Numbered from the stretch's first letter, positions 29,104 through 39,167 are shown. The stretch is DNA of 64,000 bases from Knufia peltigerae (GCA_030247855.1 JAPDRN010000014.1:62001-126000); one strand, 5' to 3'. Translations and numbers: made by a program. Notes: a model not told the origin generated them from the letters alone.

Positions 29104-30255
29104 CTAATTCGACGTGATGATGCATTTGACCAACCCCGCCGGCTTCTTCAGAACCAGGTCAAATGCATCGGCCGCGTGGTCGAGTTCGAACTGATGCGTG
29201 CCCAGTGATTTGACATCGAGGCGTCCCGACCCCAAAAGATCGATGGCGGTCTCAAAGGTGTTGGCGTATCTCCAAAGACCTAATAGATCAATCTCGCGTT
29301 TTGCTGCCGCTCCGACGTCGACATGCTGGAGTGGCGATCCCATGCCCACCAAGACAACCTTGCCAGCAGGCGCTGCGCAGTGGATGCCGACGTTGACACA
29401 TAGCTCCACACCCGTACACTCGAACACTTTATCTGCCAAACCAAATCCGGGTTGTTGCAGTATGTCTCCCCCCAGCTTTGTGGGCCACGTTGACTTACTC
29501 CATAGGTCACTTGCGTCGGCGGGCATCTTGAAAACATGATCCGCCAGCCCATGCGACTTTGCATAGTCGAGTCGAGATTGGTCAATGTCAATAATACCGA
29601 TGGTCGACGCTCCGGACACCCTGGCGACGCTGGCGCAGAGTAAGCCGATCGCACCGGCACCAAATATCAGCGCAGACTGTCCAGCTCCCAACCCCGAACG
29701 TCGGACAGCGTGGATTGCGACTGAAAGAGGTTCAATCAGTGCGCCTTCAGTGTACGAGAGGTGTTCGGGAAGCCGGTACACAAAGTTGGCGGGATGGTTG
29801 TAGCTCTGTTGAAGTGATCCTTGAACTGGTGGATTTGCGGTCGCCGAGCCAGTGAATTTGAGGTAAGGACAGAGATTGTAGGTGCCCTGCTTGCACTGTC
29901 GGCAGGAAGAACACGGCCGTTGTGGTTCGATGGCGACCCGATCGCCCACTTTGACCGTGGTCACGTCTTTGCCCACCGCCACCACGTCACCTGCTGCCTC
30001 ATGTCCGAGTACCAGAGGAGTTCGCACCACGTAACTGCCGTTGCGTCCATGCTGGTAGTAGTGGATGTCGGAGCCACAGATTCCCGTAGCTCGAGGTCGA
30101 ATCTGGACCTCATGTGGCTGCGGAGGGACGGTGCTCACCCGTTCCATGCGAAGATCTTGAGCGCCGTAGAGCACCGCCGCAAGGTGGTTGTTTGACATGA
30201 GTTCAGAACCCATTCTCTTACTGTTATTTTGTAATAGATTTCTACACTCAGTCAT
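29104..30255 (-). CDS. sorbitol/xylitol dehydrogenase-type zinc MDR enzyme
   Basis: Intronless, 383 residues from ATG 30255. The family alignment would rather start at MSNNHLAAVLYGAQ (ATG 30198), giving 364 residues. Catalytic zinc ligands are Cys60 (TGICGSDIHYY) and His85-Glu86 (LVLGHEAAG), numbered from the first ATG. The second acidic ligand is in the IEPLSVA segment. A structural-zinc-like Cys cluster is PCSSCRQCKQGTYNLC. The nucleotide fold is ALIFGAGAIGLL, and DIDQSRLDYA marks NAD preference through its Asp. Such enzymes oxidise polyols to ketoses. It lies 121 bp downstream of the BVMO gene on the same strand. That gap holds CGGCTATGTG and CGGCTATCTAC, relatives of the shared promoter word. 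Confidence 0.88.
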   Translation of the reverse strand: MTECRNLLQNNSKRMGSELMSNNHLAAVLYGAQDLRMERVSTVPPQPHEVQIRPRATGICGSDIHYYQHGRNGSYVVRTPLVLGHEAAGDVVAVGKDVTTVKVGDRVAIEPQRPCSSCRQCKQGTYNLCPYLKFTGSATANPPVQGSLQQSYNHPANFVYRLPEHLSYTEGALIEPLSVAIHAVRRSGLGAGQSALIFGAGAIGLLCASVARVSGASTIGIIDIDQSRLDYAKSHGLADHVFKMPADASDLWSKSTWPTKLGGDILQQPGFGLADKVFECTGVELCVNVGIHCAAPAGKVVLVGMGSPLQHVDVGAAAKREIDLLGLWRYANTFETAIDLLGSGRLDVKSLGTHQFELDHAADAFDLVLKKPAGLVKCIITSN

Positions 30256-30341
30256 GGACCAAACACAACAACTGGTACAGGTTTATAGTCGCAATTTTGA
30301 TGGTAGCCTCGTGAGCCTATTCGAGCAAACAACTAGTATCT

Positions 30342-30351
30342 CGGCTATGTG
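30342..30351 (+). promoter_or_regulatory. degenerate copy of the shared element (CGGCTATGTG)
   Basis: Nine of ten bases fit CGGCTAYATG. It lies 87 bp upstream of the first dehydrogenase ATG (30255). A further CGGCTAT begins at 30370, overlapping the last codons of the BVMO gene. Confidence 0.4.
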
Positions 30352-30376
30352 TTTCACCCCGCTCTGAGTCGGCTAT

Positions 30377-32017
30377 CTACAATGAGTGTGCTTTGAGGTT
30401 GGCAAATGCCTTCAACAGAGTTGGAGAAAAGTAGAATGCGGCCTCTGCCAAACAAACAAAGCCGAGTGCGTTGACGGCCAACTTCCACCCAGGATGGATT
30501 GGCTGTTTGCCCTTTCCACCCGACACGTTGAAGTCCTTCCAAGCCGGCCAGTACAAACGATACCAAAACATCCAGGTGCTGTCATGGTAATTGGTGGTGT
30601 TACGTCCATGAGCATCCCGATTCCAATTCGTACAGTTGGCACTCCAGACCATCGTCTTGAGCCTCCTCTGAACGAAATTTGCGTCGATATTCTCTGCAGT
30701 CTCTTTGACGTCGATAGTCTTGAAATTCCCGGCCACGATCGGCTGAATAACCGTTTTGATGATGAACTCGACTTGAACTTCGTTGGTGTAGATGACCGAA
30801 TTGTGCGCAGGGAAGGAATTCGGCCCAAACACAATTCCAAAGTTAGGGAAGCCACTGACGAACGTTCCCTTATAGGCCTGCGCGCCACGAGTCTTCTTCC
30901 AGTGATCAGAGAGTGTGAGGCCGTCGCGGCCGACCACCTTGATAGGCGAGAGAAATTCTTGCATGTTGTACCCGGTGCTCAAAACGACAGCATCCACGTC
31001 GATCGTTCTCTTCTCCGTTTTGAGCCCATGTTCTGTAAACTCGATGATCTTCTCATTGGTAAGCTCGAGATTGGGGCTGTAGAGACATTCCAGCCATCCT
31101 GGATTAAATACCCGACGTTTGCATCCCAGAGGAAAATCCGGAATCAGAAGATGGTGATATTTTTCTGGGGCTGTTTTCTTCATATAAGCTGTTGTTGCCG
31201 CCTGTGCCGCCGCTCGGGCTTTGATAGCGTGCGGCGTTTCAGAGGTGTAGAGTTCATGCAGTGCGTCAGTGGTCTTCCACAAGTAGAATCGGTACAGCCT
31301 GTTCCACAGGGGCAGATAGCGGAAACAAAATTTATCGAAACCGGTGAAATAACCGTTTGGCCGCTCATTGATCCATTGGGGCGAACGTTGGAATTGATAA
31401 ACTTGTGAGGCGTCTTTGACCAGGTGCGGAACCAGTTGGGCAGCCGAGCATCCATTGCCGACAACAGCAACGCGACGATCTTGTAAATCATAGTCGTGGT
31501 TCCAGCGAGCTGAGTGCCAGATCGTTCCCTGATACTTTTCGCTCCCTGGTATGTCGCATGCCTTGGGATAGGACTGCACGCCACAGCCGGAGACCAAAAT
31601 CTCCGCCTCCCTGGTGAAATGATGTTTTGTGTCGAGGTCGTATAGACCGACTCTCCATACTCCGTTCTCTTCTATCCACGTCGCATCTGTGACCTTGGTA
31701 CGAAAGACAAAGTGATCGCGGATGCCGAACTTGTCCACAGTATCATCCATATACCGAAGAATCTCGGCCTGATCTGCAAACCGTCGAGACCAGTTGGGGT
31801 TAAGATTGAATGAGAACGAGTACAAGTGCGAGTCGACATCGCAACCTACCCCTGGATAGGTGTTGGTGCGCCAGACTCCCCCGACGCCATCCTCTTTCTC
31901 GTAGGCAGTGAAATTTGTATAGCCCAACCCAGTCTTCAACTTCACACCGAGGGCGATTGCCGCGACTCCGCCTCCGATGATGATCAGGCGGGGTTCTTGG
32001 TTTGTTGAGAATGACAT
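30377..32017 (-). CDS. flavin-binding (Baeyer-Villiger-type) monooxygenase
   Basis: A single exon; I chose ATG 32017 (MSFSTNQEPRLIIIGGG), giving 546 residues, because the FAD motif normally begins within 15-20 residues of the start. The frame is open to 32101. FAD-binding IIIGGGVAAIALG is followed by GGVWRTNTYPGVGCDVDSH, the family's signature region. The BVMO fingerprint reads YQGTIWHSARWN, with Tyr for Phe and Asn for Pro/Asp. NADPH-binding VAVVGNGCSAAQL follows. The C-terminus has a hydrophobic segment (LAVNALGFVCLAEAAFYF) that may attach it to a membrane. Such enzymes insert oxygen next to a ketone, giving esters or lactones. The substrate is unknown. Confidence 0.9.
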   Translation of the reverse strand: MSFSTNQEPRLIIIGGGVAAIALGVKLKTGLGYTNFTAYEKEDGVGGVWRTNTYPGVGCDVDSHLYSFSFNLNPNWSRRFADQAEILRYMDDTVDKFGIRDHFVFRTKVTDATWIEENGVWRVGLYDLDTKHHFTREAEILVSGCGVQSYPKACDIPGSEKYQGTIWHSARWNHDYDLQDRRVAVVGNGCSAAQLVPHLVKDASQVYQFQRSPQWINERPNGYFTGFDKFCFRYLPLWNRLYRFYLWKTTDALHELYTSETPHAIKARAAAQAATTAYMKKTAPEKYHHLLIPDFPLGCKRRVFNPGWLECLYSPNLELTNEKIIEFTEHGLKTEKRTIDVDAVVLSTGYNMQEFLSPIKVVGRDGLTLSDHWKKTRGAQAYKGTFVSGFPNFGIVFGPNSFPAHNSVIYTNEVQVEFIIKTVIQPIVAGNFKTIDVKETAENIDANFVQRRLKTMVWSANCTNWNRDAHGRNTTNYHDSTWMFWYRLYWPAWKDFNVSGGKGKQPIHPGWKLAVNALGFVCLAEAAFYFSPTLLKAFANLKAHSL

Positions 32018-32408
32018 TTCGAGTTTCTGCTCCGTGAAGGTAATAGCTCGTCGCATGAGGCTCAGGTGTGCACAAGAATATGTGTAAATGACACACATCA
32101 TTGCATCTAATATATCCTTTCAGAAAACAGAATAATGTGCCGACTTGGACCTTGAACCTGACTCCGACTGTGAAACGATGGTGGTGAGACCGCAAACCGG
32201 CTACATGCTTCCCATGCTGCCTATATCTCTTAACAAGTTGGCATCATACATCCGTATCGATATGGGGAAGGGTCTGGTGGGGAGCTCCAGTTGAAGGACA
32301 TGCCGAATAGAGTCTTGATGGCTGTACGGATGTGGCGATTGGTGGCTCATAAAGGTACGGGATATTCAATGTGTCCTCAGTGACTGTAGAGTGACAAGAG
32401 CGACGACA
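32018..32408. promoter_or_regulatory. divergent promoter region, BVMO / transketolase
   Basis: 390 bp shared by two divergent genes. It holds the element at 32198-32207 near its centre, so one site could serve both. Confidence 0.55.
32198..32207 (+). promoter_or_regulatory. CGGCTAYATG element (copy 4)
   Basis: CGGCTACATG matches the first ten bases of the shared word; the eleventh is C. It is preceded by C as in the other copies. It lies 181 bp from the BVMO start and 202 bp from the transketolase start. Confidence 0.6.
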
Positions 32409-34520
32409 ATGAGCTCAAACACCGCGACCAATGGGTCGATCGAGCACACGATTGATGCTCCTACCTCCCGTAGACACGGCCATGACGATGACCAACAAGC
32501 AGTTCGTGAGATTCGGAAGCTTATCATCGACTGCTGTCGACAGCATGGAGGGGGCCACGGAGGCTCTGCCATTGGCATGGCACCTCTGGCCGTCGCTGTT
32601 TGGAGGCACACGATGCGGTACAACCCTCGAAATCCTGCGTGGTTCGACCGCGATCGGTTCGTATTGTCCAACGGGCACGCGGCCATTCTCCTCTACACTA
32701 TGCTTCACGTCACCGGATACTCCGATATGACTATTGATCAGTTGAAGCTGTACGCCAGCGCAAAGGAGGTTGACCCTGAGACCGGACTGTGGACCGAGAC
32801 GCTATGTCATGGACACCCCGAGATCGAAGTGCCCGGCGTTGAGGTCACCACGGGACCATTAGGCCAAGGAATCGCCAACGCAGTCGGGCTGGCCATAGCT
32901 TCTAAACACCTCGCCGCAACCTTCAACCGCCAGGGGCATGAGATTGTCACGTCACGCATCTTTTGCACCACCGGTGACGGCTGTATCCAAGAAGGCGTGG
33001 CTCAGGAGGCGATTGCGATCGCCGGCCACCTGCGGCTGGACAATCTGATTTTATGCTACGATAACAACGGCGTCACATGTGACGGACCGCTCGACTGGAT
33101 CTTGTCAGAAGACACAAATGCCAAGATGGTGGCCATGGGCTGGCGAGTGATCGACGTTTTTGACGGTGATTCTTCTGTCGAGAACATCATCGCAGCCCTC
33201 CGCCTCGCACAAAGCCCGACGCCCGACGCAAAGCCGACCTTTGTCAATATTCGGACGACTATCGGATATGGAACCTCGACTGCGGGGACGTTCAGATCGC
33301 ATCACGGCACCTACAGCGATGAGGATGCGGCGCTCTATGCTGAAGGTATCTCAACTCACACTCTCTCCAAAAGGGCGAAGCAGCACTTTGAGTGGTGTGT
33401 CTCTTCGGGCGAGTCGCTGGAAGCGAGCTGGAACGAGAAGCTTGCCAAATACTGCGAGGCGTTTCCGGCTCAGGGCCAGCAGCTCCAAGCTCGCATTCGT
33501 GGCGATCTCAATTTTGGAAGTCTGAAGTCCTTGAAGGTGCGAAACGAGATTCAAGCCACGCGGCAGTGGAATGGACAGGTGTTCAACAAGCTCATGTCCG
33601 AGGTTCCCAGTCTCATGGCCGGGGGAGCCGATCTCTGGATGTCGAACCAGCTGGGCGATCAATCAAAACGTATCTTTGACCGCGCAAATCCCCAGGGCCG
33701 AGTGATACGGTATGGGATCCGCGAGCACGCCATGGCGTCCATCTCCAACGGCATTGCGGCCTATTCCCACCAGACCATTGTGCCCGTCACGGCGACGTTC
33801 TTCATGTTTTATCTCTACGCTGCACCGGCCGTTCGAATGGGCGCACTCAGCGGTCTCAAGGTCATTCACATCGCTACCCACGACTCGATTGCCGAGGGCC
33901 AGAACGGTCCGACCCACCAACCGGTCGAGTTGGATTCCCTGTACAGGGCGATGCCATCGCTGTGTTACGTTCGCCCGGCCGACGCCGAGGAGGTGATCGG
34001 TGCGTGGCTCGTAGCACTGTCTGCAAAGAACCAGCCTACAATGATTTCCCTGGCGAGAGACCCTGCCACTACTGCAATCCCAAACACAGATCGGTTCAAA
34101 GTTGCCAAAGGAGGATACGTTGTTGTCGAGCGCGACGACGCTCTGGTCACGTTGGTTTCCTGTGGGTCAGATCTTCAGCACGCAGTTGGGGCGGCGGCTC
34201 AGCTCTCGTCAAGCGGGCTGCCGACTCGGGTCGTGAGCATGCCTTGCATCGACCTGTTTGAGCAGCAGACCAACTCTTACCAGGACGAGATCCTCTCAAA
34301 ATCTCGGCATATCATCTCGGTGGAGCCGTACGTATCGACTATCTGGGCACGGTATTGTACGGCATCGGTAGCCATGGACTCTTACGGTTATTCTGGTGCT
34401 GGACCAGCAAACATGACACGTTTTGGACTCGATGCTTCCGGTATCGTACGCAAGGTCATGGAGCATATCTATCATAACGGGAAAGATTCTTCTGCCCGAC
34501 GATGGACACTTTTGAAGTAG
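32409..34520 (+). CDS. transketolase family enzyme (dihydroxyacetone synthase-like)
   Basis: A single exon; ATG 32409 (MSSNTATNGS) gives 703 residues. The N-terminal ThDP domain has HGGGHGGSAIGMAPLAVA, RFVLSNGHAAILLY and GPLGQGIANAVGLAIA. The Mg/ThDP motif is CTTGDGCIQEGVAQEA through CYDNNGVTCDG. The second domain holds NPQGRVIRYGIREHAMASI with the catalytic Glu, then FFMFYLYAAPAVRMGAL and HDSIAEGQNGPTHQPVELD. The family moves two-carbon ketol units between sugars. The overall form recalls methylotrophic-yeast dihydroxyacetone synthase, but the C-terminus TLLK is not a peroxisomal signal. Grouping with a polyol dehydrogenase and a sugar transporter suggests use of an unusual sugar or polyol. 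Confidence 0.9.
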   Translation: MSSNTATNGSIEHTIDAPTSRRHGHDDDQQAVREIRKLIIDCCRQHGGGHGGSAIGMAPLAVAVWRHTMRYNPRNPAWFDRDRFVLSNGHAAILLYTMLHVTGYSDMTIDQLKLYASAKEVDPETGLWTETLCHGHPEIEVPGVEVTTGPLGQGIANAVGLAIASKHLAATFNRQGHEIVTSRIFCTTGDGCIQEGVAQEAIAIAGHLRLDNLILCYDNNGVTCDGPLDWILSEDTNAKMVAMGWRVIDVFDGDSSVENIIAALRLAQSPTPDAKPTFVNIRTTIGYGTSTAGTFRSHHGTYSDEDAALYAEGISTHTLSKRAKQHFEWCVSSGESLEASWNEKLAKYCEAFPAQGQQLQARIRGDLNFGSLKSLKVRNEIQATRQWNGQVFNKLMSEVPSLMAGGADLWMSNQLGDQSKRIFDRANPQGRVIRYGIREHAMASISNGIAAYSHQTIVPVTATFFMFYLYAAPAVRMGALSGLKVIHIATHDSIAEGQNGPTHQPVELDSLYRAMPSLCYVRPADAEEVIGAWLVALSAKNQPTMISLARDPATTAIPNTDRFKVAKGGYVVVERDDALVTLVSCGSDLQHAVGAAAQLSSSGLPTRVVSMPCIDLFEQQTNSYQDEILSKSRHIISVEPYVSTIWARYCTASVAMDSYGYSGAGPANMTRFGLDASGIVRKVMEHIYHNGKDSSARRWTLLK

Positions 34521-35149
34521 ACAATGAACACTATTTCAAGTCTAGACCAACAGTAAATCCTATAGACCGTCGTAAGCGCTTGTAAGATTGTCTGGTTCGT
34601 TCTGGTCTTGCTCCAACAATCTGACCTGAAAGCCTTCCTTTGGCTCCTGACAAATCTACTGCAAAAATGTTCGGGAAGATAGGCACATCTCGTGTCCAGC
34701 TATGTCACACAAGGGTTGGGTCTTTCTTTGATGGGCAGCTACACTACAAGGGTGAATGAATATATCCAGCTTGACTAGAATTGGGATAAAGTCTCTGTAG
34801 TAAAAGTAGCCTTTCATTATGGCTATTTGGGTCTCGAGTGTGGGGACCGAATCCATATAACCGGCGCTACACATCAACCGAGCTCTTTCGAACGCCATCC
34901 AGCTTCATCTTCTGTCAACATTCTCCAGACACCCGTTGTACCCAGTCCGTTTCCTTTCCCCATGGAGGAGGTTTACGGGGAACGGTTGGGGTCAGATTTG
35001 ACCACGAGAGATGAAAAGGAAGCTTGCTTTTGAGTGACGACTCCTGGTCTAGCTAGCGCTTCTGATTGTCTATATAACCAGACGTCCTACCATAACTTCT
35101 TGAAGGACAATACCTCGATTCTAACTCCTTGTCGCCCATTCTCAGCAAC
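34521..35149. promoter_or_regulatory. promoter region of the sugar transporter
   Basis: 630 bp between transketolase and transporter, both on the forward strand. It contains a reverse-oriented copy of the shared element at 34853-34863. No coding frame looks real. Confidence 0.45.
34853..34863 (-). promoter_or_regulatory. shared element, one mismatch (CGGTTATATGG, reverse strand)
   Basis: The forward strand reads CCATATAACCG; its reverse complement differs from CGGCTATATGG at one base. It lies 287 bp upstream of the transporter ATG. Confidence 0.5.
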
Positions 35150-36799
35150 ATGCTTCAAAATCTTCAGGGTCGGTCTTTGACCGCCGGCGTCAGCCTCGCG
35201 TGCGGCTTCGCTTTCCTGCTTTTCGGCTACGATCAAGGCTTAATGGGTGGCCTACTCTCCAATCCCGAGTTCGTCAAGACCTTCAAGAATCCGAACCCGA
35301 CAATCCAAGGTCAGATAGTTTCGACCTACTATCTCGGATGTATAGTTGGGGCCTTCATCTCTATCTTCGTCGGTGACATACTCGGCAGAAGACGCGCAAT
35401 CATGCTCGCCTGCACGCTCGTGGTGATCGGCGGCACGATCCAGGCCTCATCGTACTCCCTCGGTCAGATGTTCCCCGGTCGGGTGATTGCTGGGATGGGG
35501 ACTGGCATGAACACCACAGCCATCCCCATGTGGCAGAGCGAGATGAGCAAGGCCAAACACCGCGGCAAGATGATCGTCATCCAGCTGACCCTCGTCCTGT
35601 CGGGCGTGGTGATCGTGAGTTGGATGAACTACGGCTTCTCCTTTGTCCAGTCGAGCTCAATCAGCTGGCGGTTCCCGATCGCGTTTCAGATCTTCTTCGC
35701 CCTGACCAGCATCATCCTTACCTTCTTCATGCCCGAGTCGCCACGCTGGCTCTGCCTCAAGGACCGCCACGACGAGGCGACGGAAATCATGGGCCGCCTT
35801 GCCGCTATTCCTCCCGATTCGCGAGAGGTCACGGAGTCCATGGCGCTGGTGCTGGAACAGCTCAAGCACGAACGGGAGTTCACGGGTGATCGGTTCAAGG
35901 AAGTCTTCACCAACGGAAAACAACAAAATTTTTATCGCATCTGTCTGGGGGCCGGGTGCTTCGTCATGCAACAGATGGGAGGCATCAACGTCTCGGCGTC
36001 CTACCTGCCCGTTGTCCTCATGCGCGCCTTCGGCTTCGGTGAACGTATGGCCCTTGTCCTCGCCGCCGTCGCGTCCATGACGATGGTTCTTTGGGGAGCT
36101 CTCGGTGCGCTCCTCATTGATCGCATGGGCCGGGTAAGGATGATGATAGTTGGCGCCGCATGCATGAGCCTCTGTTATGTCTTTGTCGCCGCCGGGTTGA
36201 GCCAGGATACCAAGGCATGGAACGGCGTGGCAGTCGCCTTCCTGTTCATGTACTACGTTCCTTATGTGAGTTCTTCCTCGAGTCACTAGACGGGTTCTGA
36301 ATAAATCTGACCAATACTCGAATCTGCCAGGGGTTGATGTTCGTGTCCATCCCGTACCTATATCCCTCCGAGATCAACTCCCAAACCATGCGCAACACCG
36401 GGACTGCCATTGCCATGGTGGTCAATTGGCTCTTTGTCTACATCATCGTTTTGATCACGCCGGATAGTATGTCCCCCCCCAAAAGGGCAGTTGTACCGTG
36501 CTGACAGTAGTCTAGGCCTTGCCAACATCGGCTGGCGATTCTTTATCGTGTTCGCAGTCCTCAACGCCTGTTTCGTGCCATTCATCTGGTACTTTTACGT
36601 CGAGACCAAGAGACTCAGTCTCGAGGAGATTGACCGCATGTTTGAGATCTATCACGATAGCGGCAAAAAGATTTCTTTCGAGGAGGCGGCCGGTCGCGCC
36701 AAGGAAGAGTCCGAGGAAATCAAGCGACAAGTTTGGAACAATGAGCATGGCAAATCTCTCGATGTCGAGGACCAACATATTGAGCTGGCCAAGGTGTGA
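35150..36799 (+). CDS. MFS sugar/polyol transporter
   Basis: Three exons, 35150..36265, 36331..36466 and 36516..36799, give 511 residues. Introns are 65 and 49 nt. Sugar-porter signatures are present: FGYDQGLMGG in helix 1, GDILGRRRAIM after helix 2, GRVIAGMGTGMNT, PESPRWL at the end of helix 6, and QQMGGINVSASYLP in helix 7. LIDRMGRVRMM follows, and the third exon ends the last helices with YVETKRLSLEEID (PETKG-type). About twelve membrane helices are visible; it is a plasma-membrane H+ symporter or facilitator by family. Substrate is unknown. Its promoter carries a copy of the shared element, so the cargo may be the substrate of the 22.6-36.8 kb block. Confidence 0.93.
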
Positions 36800-38567
36800 A
36801 ATGAGGAGGAGGTGGGACAAGTATTAGACGGGTTAATATTGTAGAGAGAAAAGCAGGGGGTCCTGCCAAGGGTGCTGTGATTGGCTGATGAGTACGCGAG
36901 AGGTGTGAGTGCCTCTGCTTTTCCAGGAGCAACAAGTAGATAGACGGACATGCAATCAACCAAGTTTTGCAAGAACGATAGCGCAGCTACGCGCAGTGCG
37001 AGCGATGAAGTGTGCAACGAAGTCCTAGTTAAAGAATTGATCTGACACCTGTGAATGTCGCGGAGGTCCATACGACAGCAAGGGCGACTAAGCGACGACT
37101 GTCAACAGGAGGCTACAAGTGAACGAGGACGTTTACAGAGGTTACAGAAGCGTCGCCAGTTTCGCAGCGCGAGCCTTAAAGGAGTCTCTGCGTGCCAGGA
37201 GTACCTCTTGAGTTCGAGGTTGTTGTTGTTGAGTTACAGACATGCCCTGAGTGCACCTGGTGCTTCCTCATCCACTCCTGTTATAATATTACGAGACGAC
37301 AATTTCAAAGCAAAATCTCTTCGATTTCTAGGAGGCTCCCGGGAGTGACTAGAAACTTTTTAGAATGCTGACTTCAAGTCGATTAGTGCGCGTCTAAGCC
37401 TACTCTAGCAATTATAATACTGCGGTTCAAGCTACACTTAAATATTATCTTATTGAACGCAGTGATGGACCAATACAGAACTAATTTGGACCCAAATCAA
37501 AGCCTAGTTTTGAAATATTATGAATCTGAGCGTAATTTTTTCTAAAGCCTAATTCAAATCACTCGAGTCTGATCAGTCTCTCGGAAAGATCAAATTTGAA
37601 ACGAGCTTTGGGAGACTCTTCATTTCGGGGAAAATCGAAGACCTTGCTGGGCCGATCCCTAAGTTCTGGAGCCTTGCATGGTCTAGGGGAGAATGAGGAA
37701 GCAAGACGTATCCGTACAGACATCGGGAAGTCCACAGAATTCAGAAAAGAGTTTGAAGTAAAAGCTTCCGCGTACGCTATGTCCGACGTCGTGTCCAACG
37801 ACGAATTTCAAGCGCCTCTTTTGTTTGGAATGTTTTTCCGGTCCTTGCCAATGACCATGGTCAATTCACCATCCTTCCTGGGAACTGGATTGTCCTCATT
37901 AGGACTTGCTTCCGAACATCAGATGGTCTACGGCCTTGACCTACAGTGTAGCCCGCGGTGTAGAGTATGACTTGCGCAAATCAATCTCGCGGAAAATTTG
38001 TGCCCAAGAGTGTTTAACGACACAACATACTCAAGAGGCAGTTTCAAATGTTTCTTGCCGAGACTCGTCTTCGAATCGCACGTTGATGTCTCTGCCAGGA
38101 AGAGAAAGACATCTTTGCCAGGGTGCAAAACCTTCTGAGAAACCTTTGAAGAAGAAGAAAGCTGAGGTCTTTATGTTGTACTAAATGCTTCGATGGTAAA
38201 AGTTGACGGGGCGAAGTGTGCCGGGAGCTTTAGTATTGTACTATATAGTGGAGTTTCTGGGTCTTTGGAGGATGCGGGAAGTACGTACGATACTTTCCGC
38301 CGACAAGCTCTCTAGAGATATTCATGAAAGCGAATAACCTTGTCTCGGTTTCTCAGACTCGTCAGCAAAAACAAATGCGAAAGTCCAAAAAAAGTACTAG
38401 GTGTAGAGAAGCAAGCAAAAGTCCTCTCTCTCTGAATAACATTATATATCTGTATTTGAGGACGACGAGGTACTGGTCTAGAAGTGCCTTCAGACATAGT
38501 GTCTCTGCAGATAAAGAGTACCCTCGGACATCTCTCGCCTGAAATGATTTTGCTTTCGAGGAGTCTC
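36800..38567. other. gene-poor stretch, partly A/T-rich
   Basis: 1.77 kb. The section 37350-37560 is strongly A/T-rich with many stops in all frames, unlike the flanking DNA. The longest frame (37596-37970, forward, 124 codons) resembles nothing known. This could be an old, decayed insertion, but no terminal repeat, transposase fragment or target duplication was recognised. Confidence 0.4.
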
Positions 38568-39167
38568 CTAACTAACACTAGCCCTCCGGATGACTACGTT
38601 CGAAGGCAGAGAGAAGTTTCGCCAGTGGCCCGGCGGGCACATTGTGCTGCGATGTCGACCAAAATCACGGACATTGTATGCCCAGTCTATAGTTTCAATC
38701 TTGCCATCCCCAAAGCGACTGGGGAAGATCGGTCTTTTCGTGCCACGACCGGGCAATGAGAAATTTGGAATGCCAGCCGGAGCAGGGGCAGAAGCCACAC
38801 CATGCGTACCCCTCAGGTCGGAAGGATCTAGCCCATGGTCCTCGACTTCATCCTCGAGCTTTGCTTCCTCTTTTTCGGCGTCGGGGAATTGAGAGGCATT
38901 TCTTTCGCTGTTGGAGGAAGTTGTGCTGCTAATGGTGCGTATCGAGCCGAATGAAGTGCGGACACCGTCATGTCTTTCGTAAGTGCCAGGAAAGTATGAG
39001 TCCACGGAATGATTTTCGTTGTTCGCATTGTTGGTCAGATTTCGGCGGGAAGGAGGCGGTATTTGACTGAATGGGCTCTCACGGAGTTCTACTATAGGCG
39101 ATAGTAGAGTCGTCATCTGCTGGCGATAAAAGCCGCCTGGCATGTACCTCTCCCACGGGATGGGCAT
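38568..39167 (-). CDS. hypothetical protein (199 aa)
   Basis: A single open frame from ATG 39167. The product is polar and mostly disordered, with PPPSRRNLTNN, a Ser/Thr stretch (TISSTTSSNSERN), an acidic run (EKEEAKLEDEVEDHG) and a Gly/Pro-rich patch. The frame may extend upstream into a spliced exon, since overlapping frames at 39170-39240 and 39305-39520 on the same strand also look protein-like. I could not find a consistent junction. No family recognised. Confidence 0.4.
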   Translation of the reverse strand: MPIPWERYMPGGFYRQQMTTLLSPIVELRESPFSQIPPPSRRNLTNNANNENHSVDSYFPGTYERHDGVRTSFGSIRTISSTTSSNSERNASQFPDAEKEEAKLEDEVEDHGLDPSDLRGTHGVASAPAPAGIPNFSLPGRGTKRPIFPSRFGDGKIETIDWAYNVRDFGRHRSTMCPPGHWRNFSLPSNVVIRRASVS

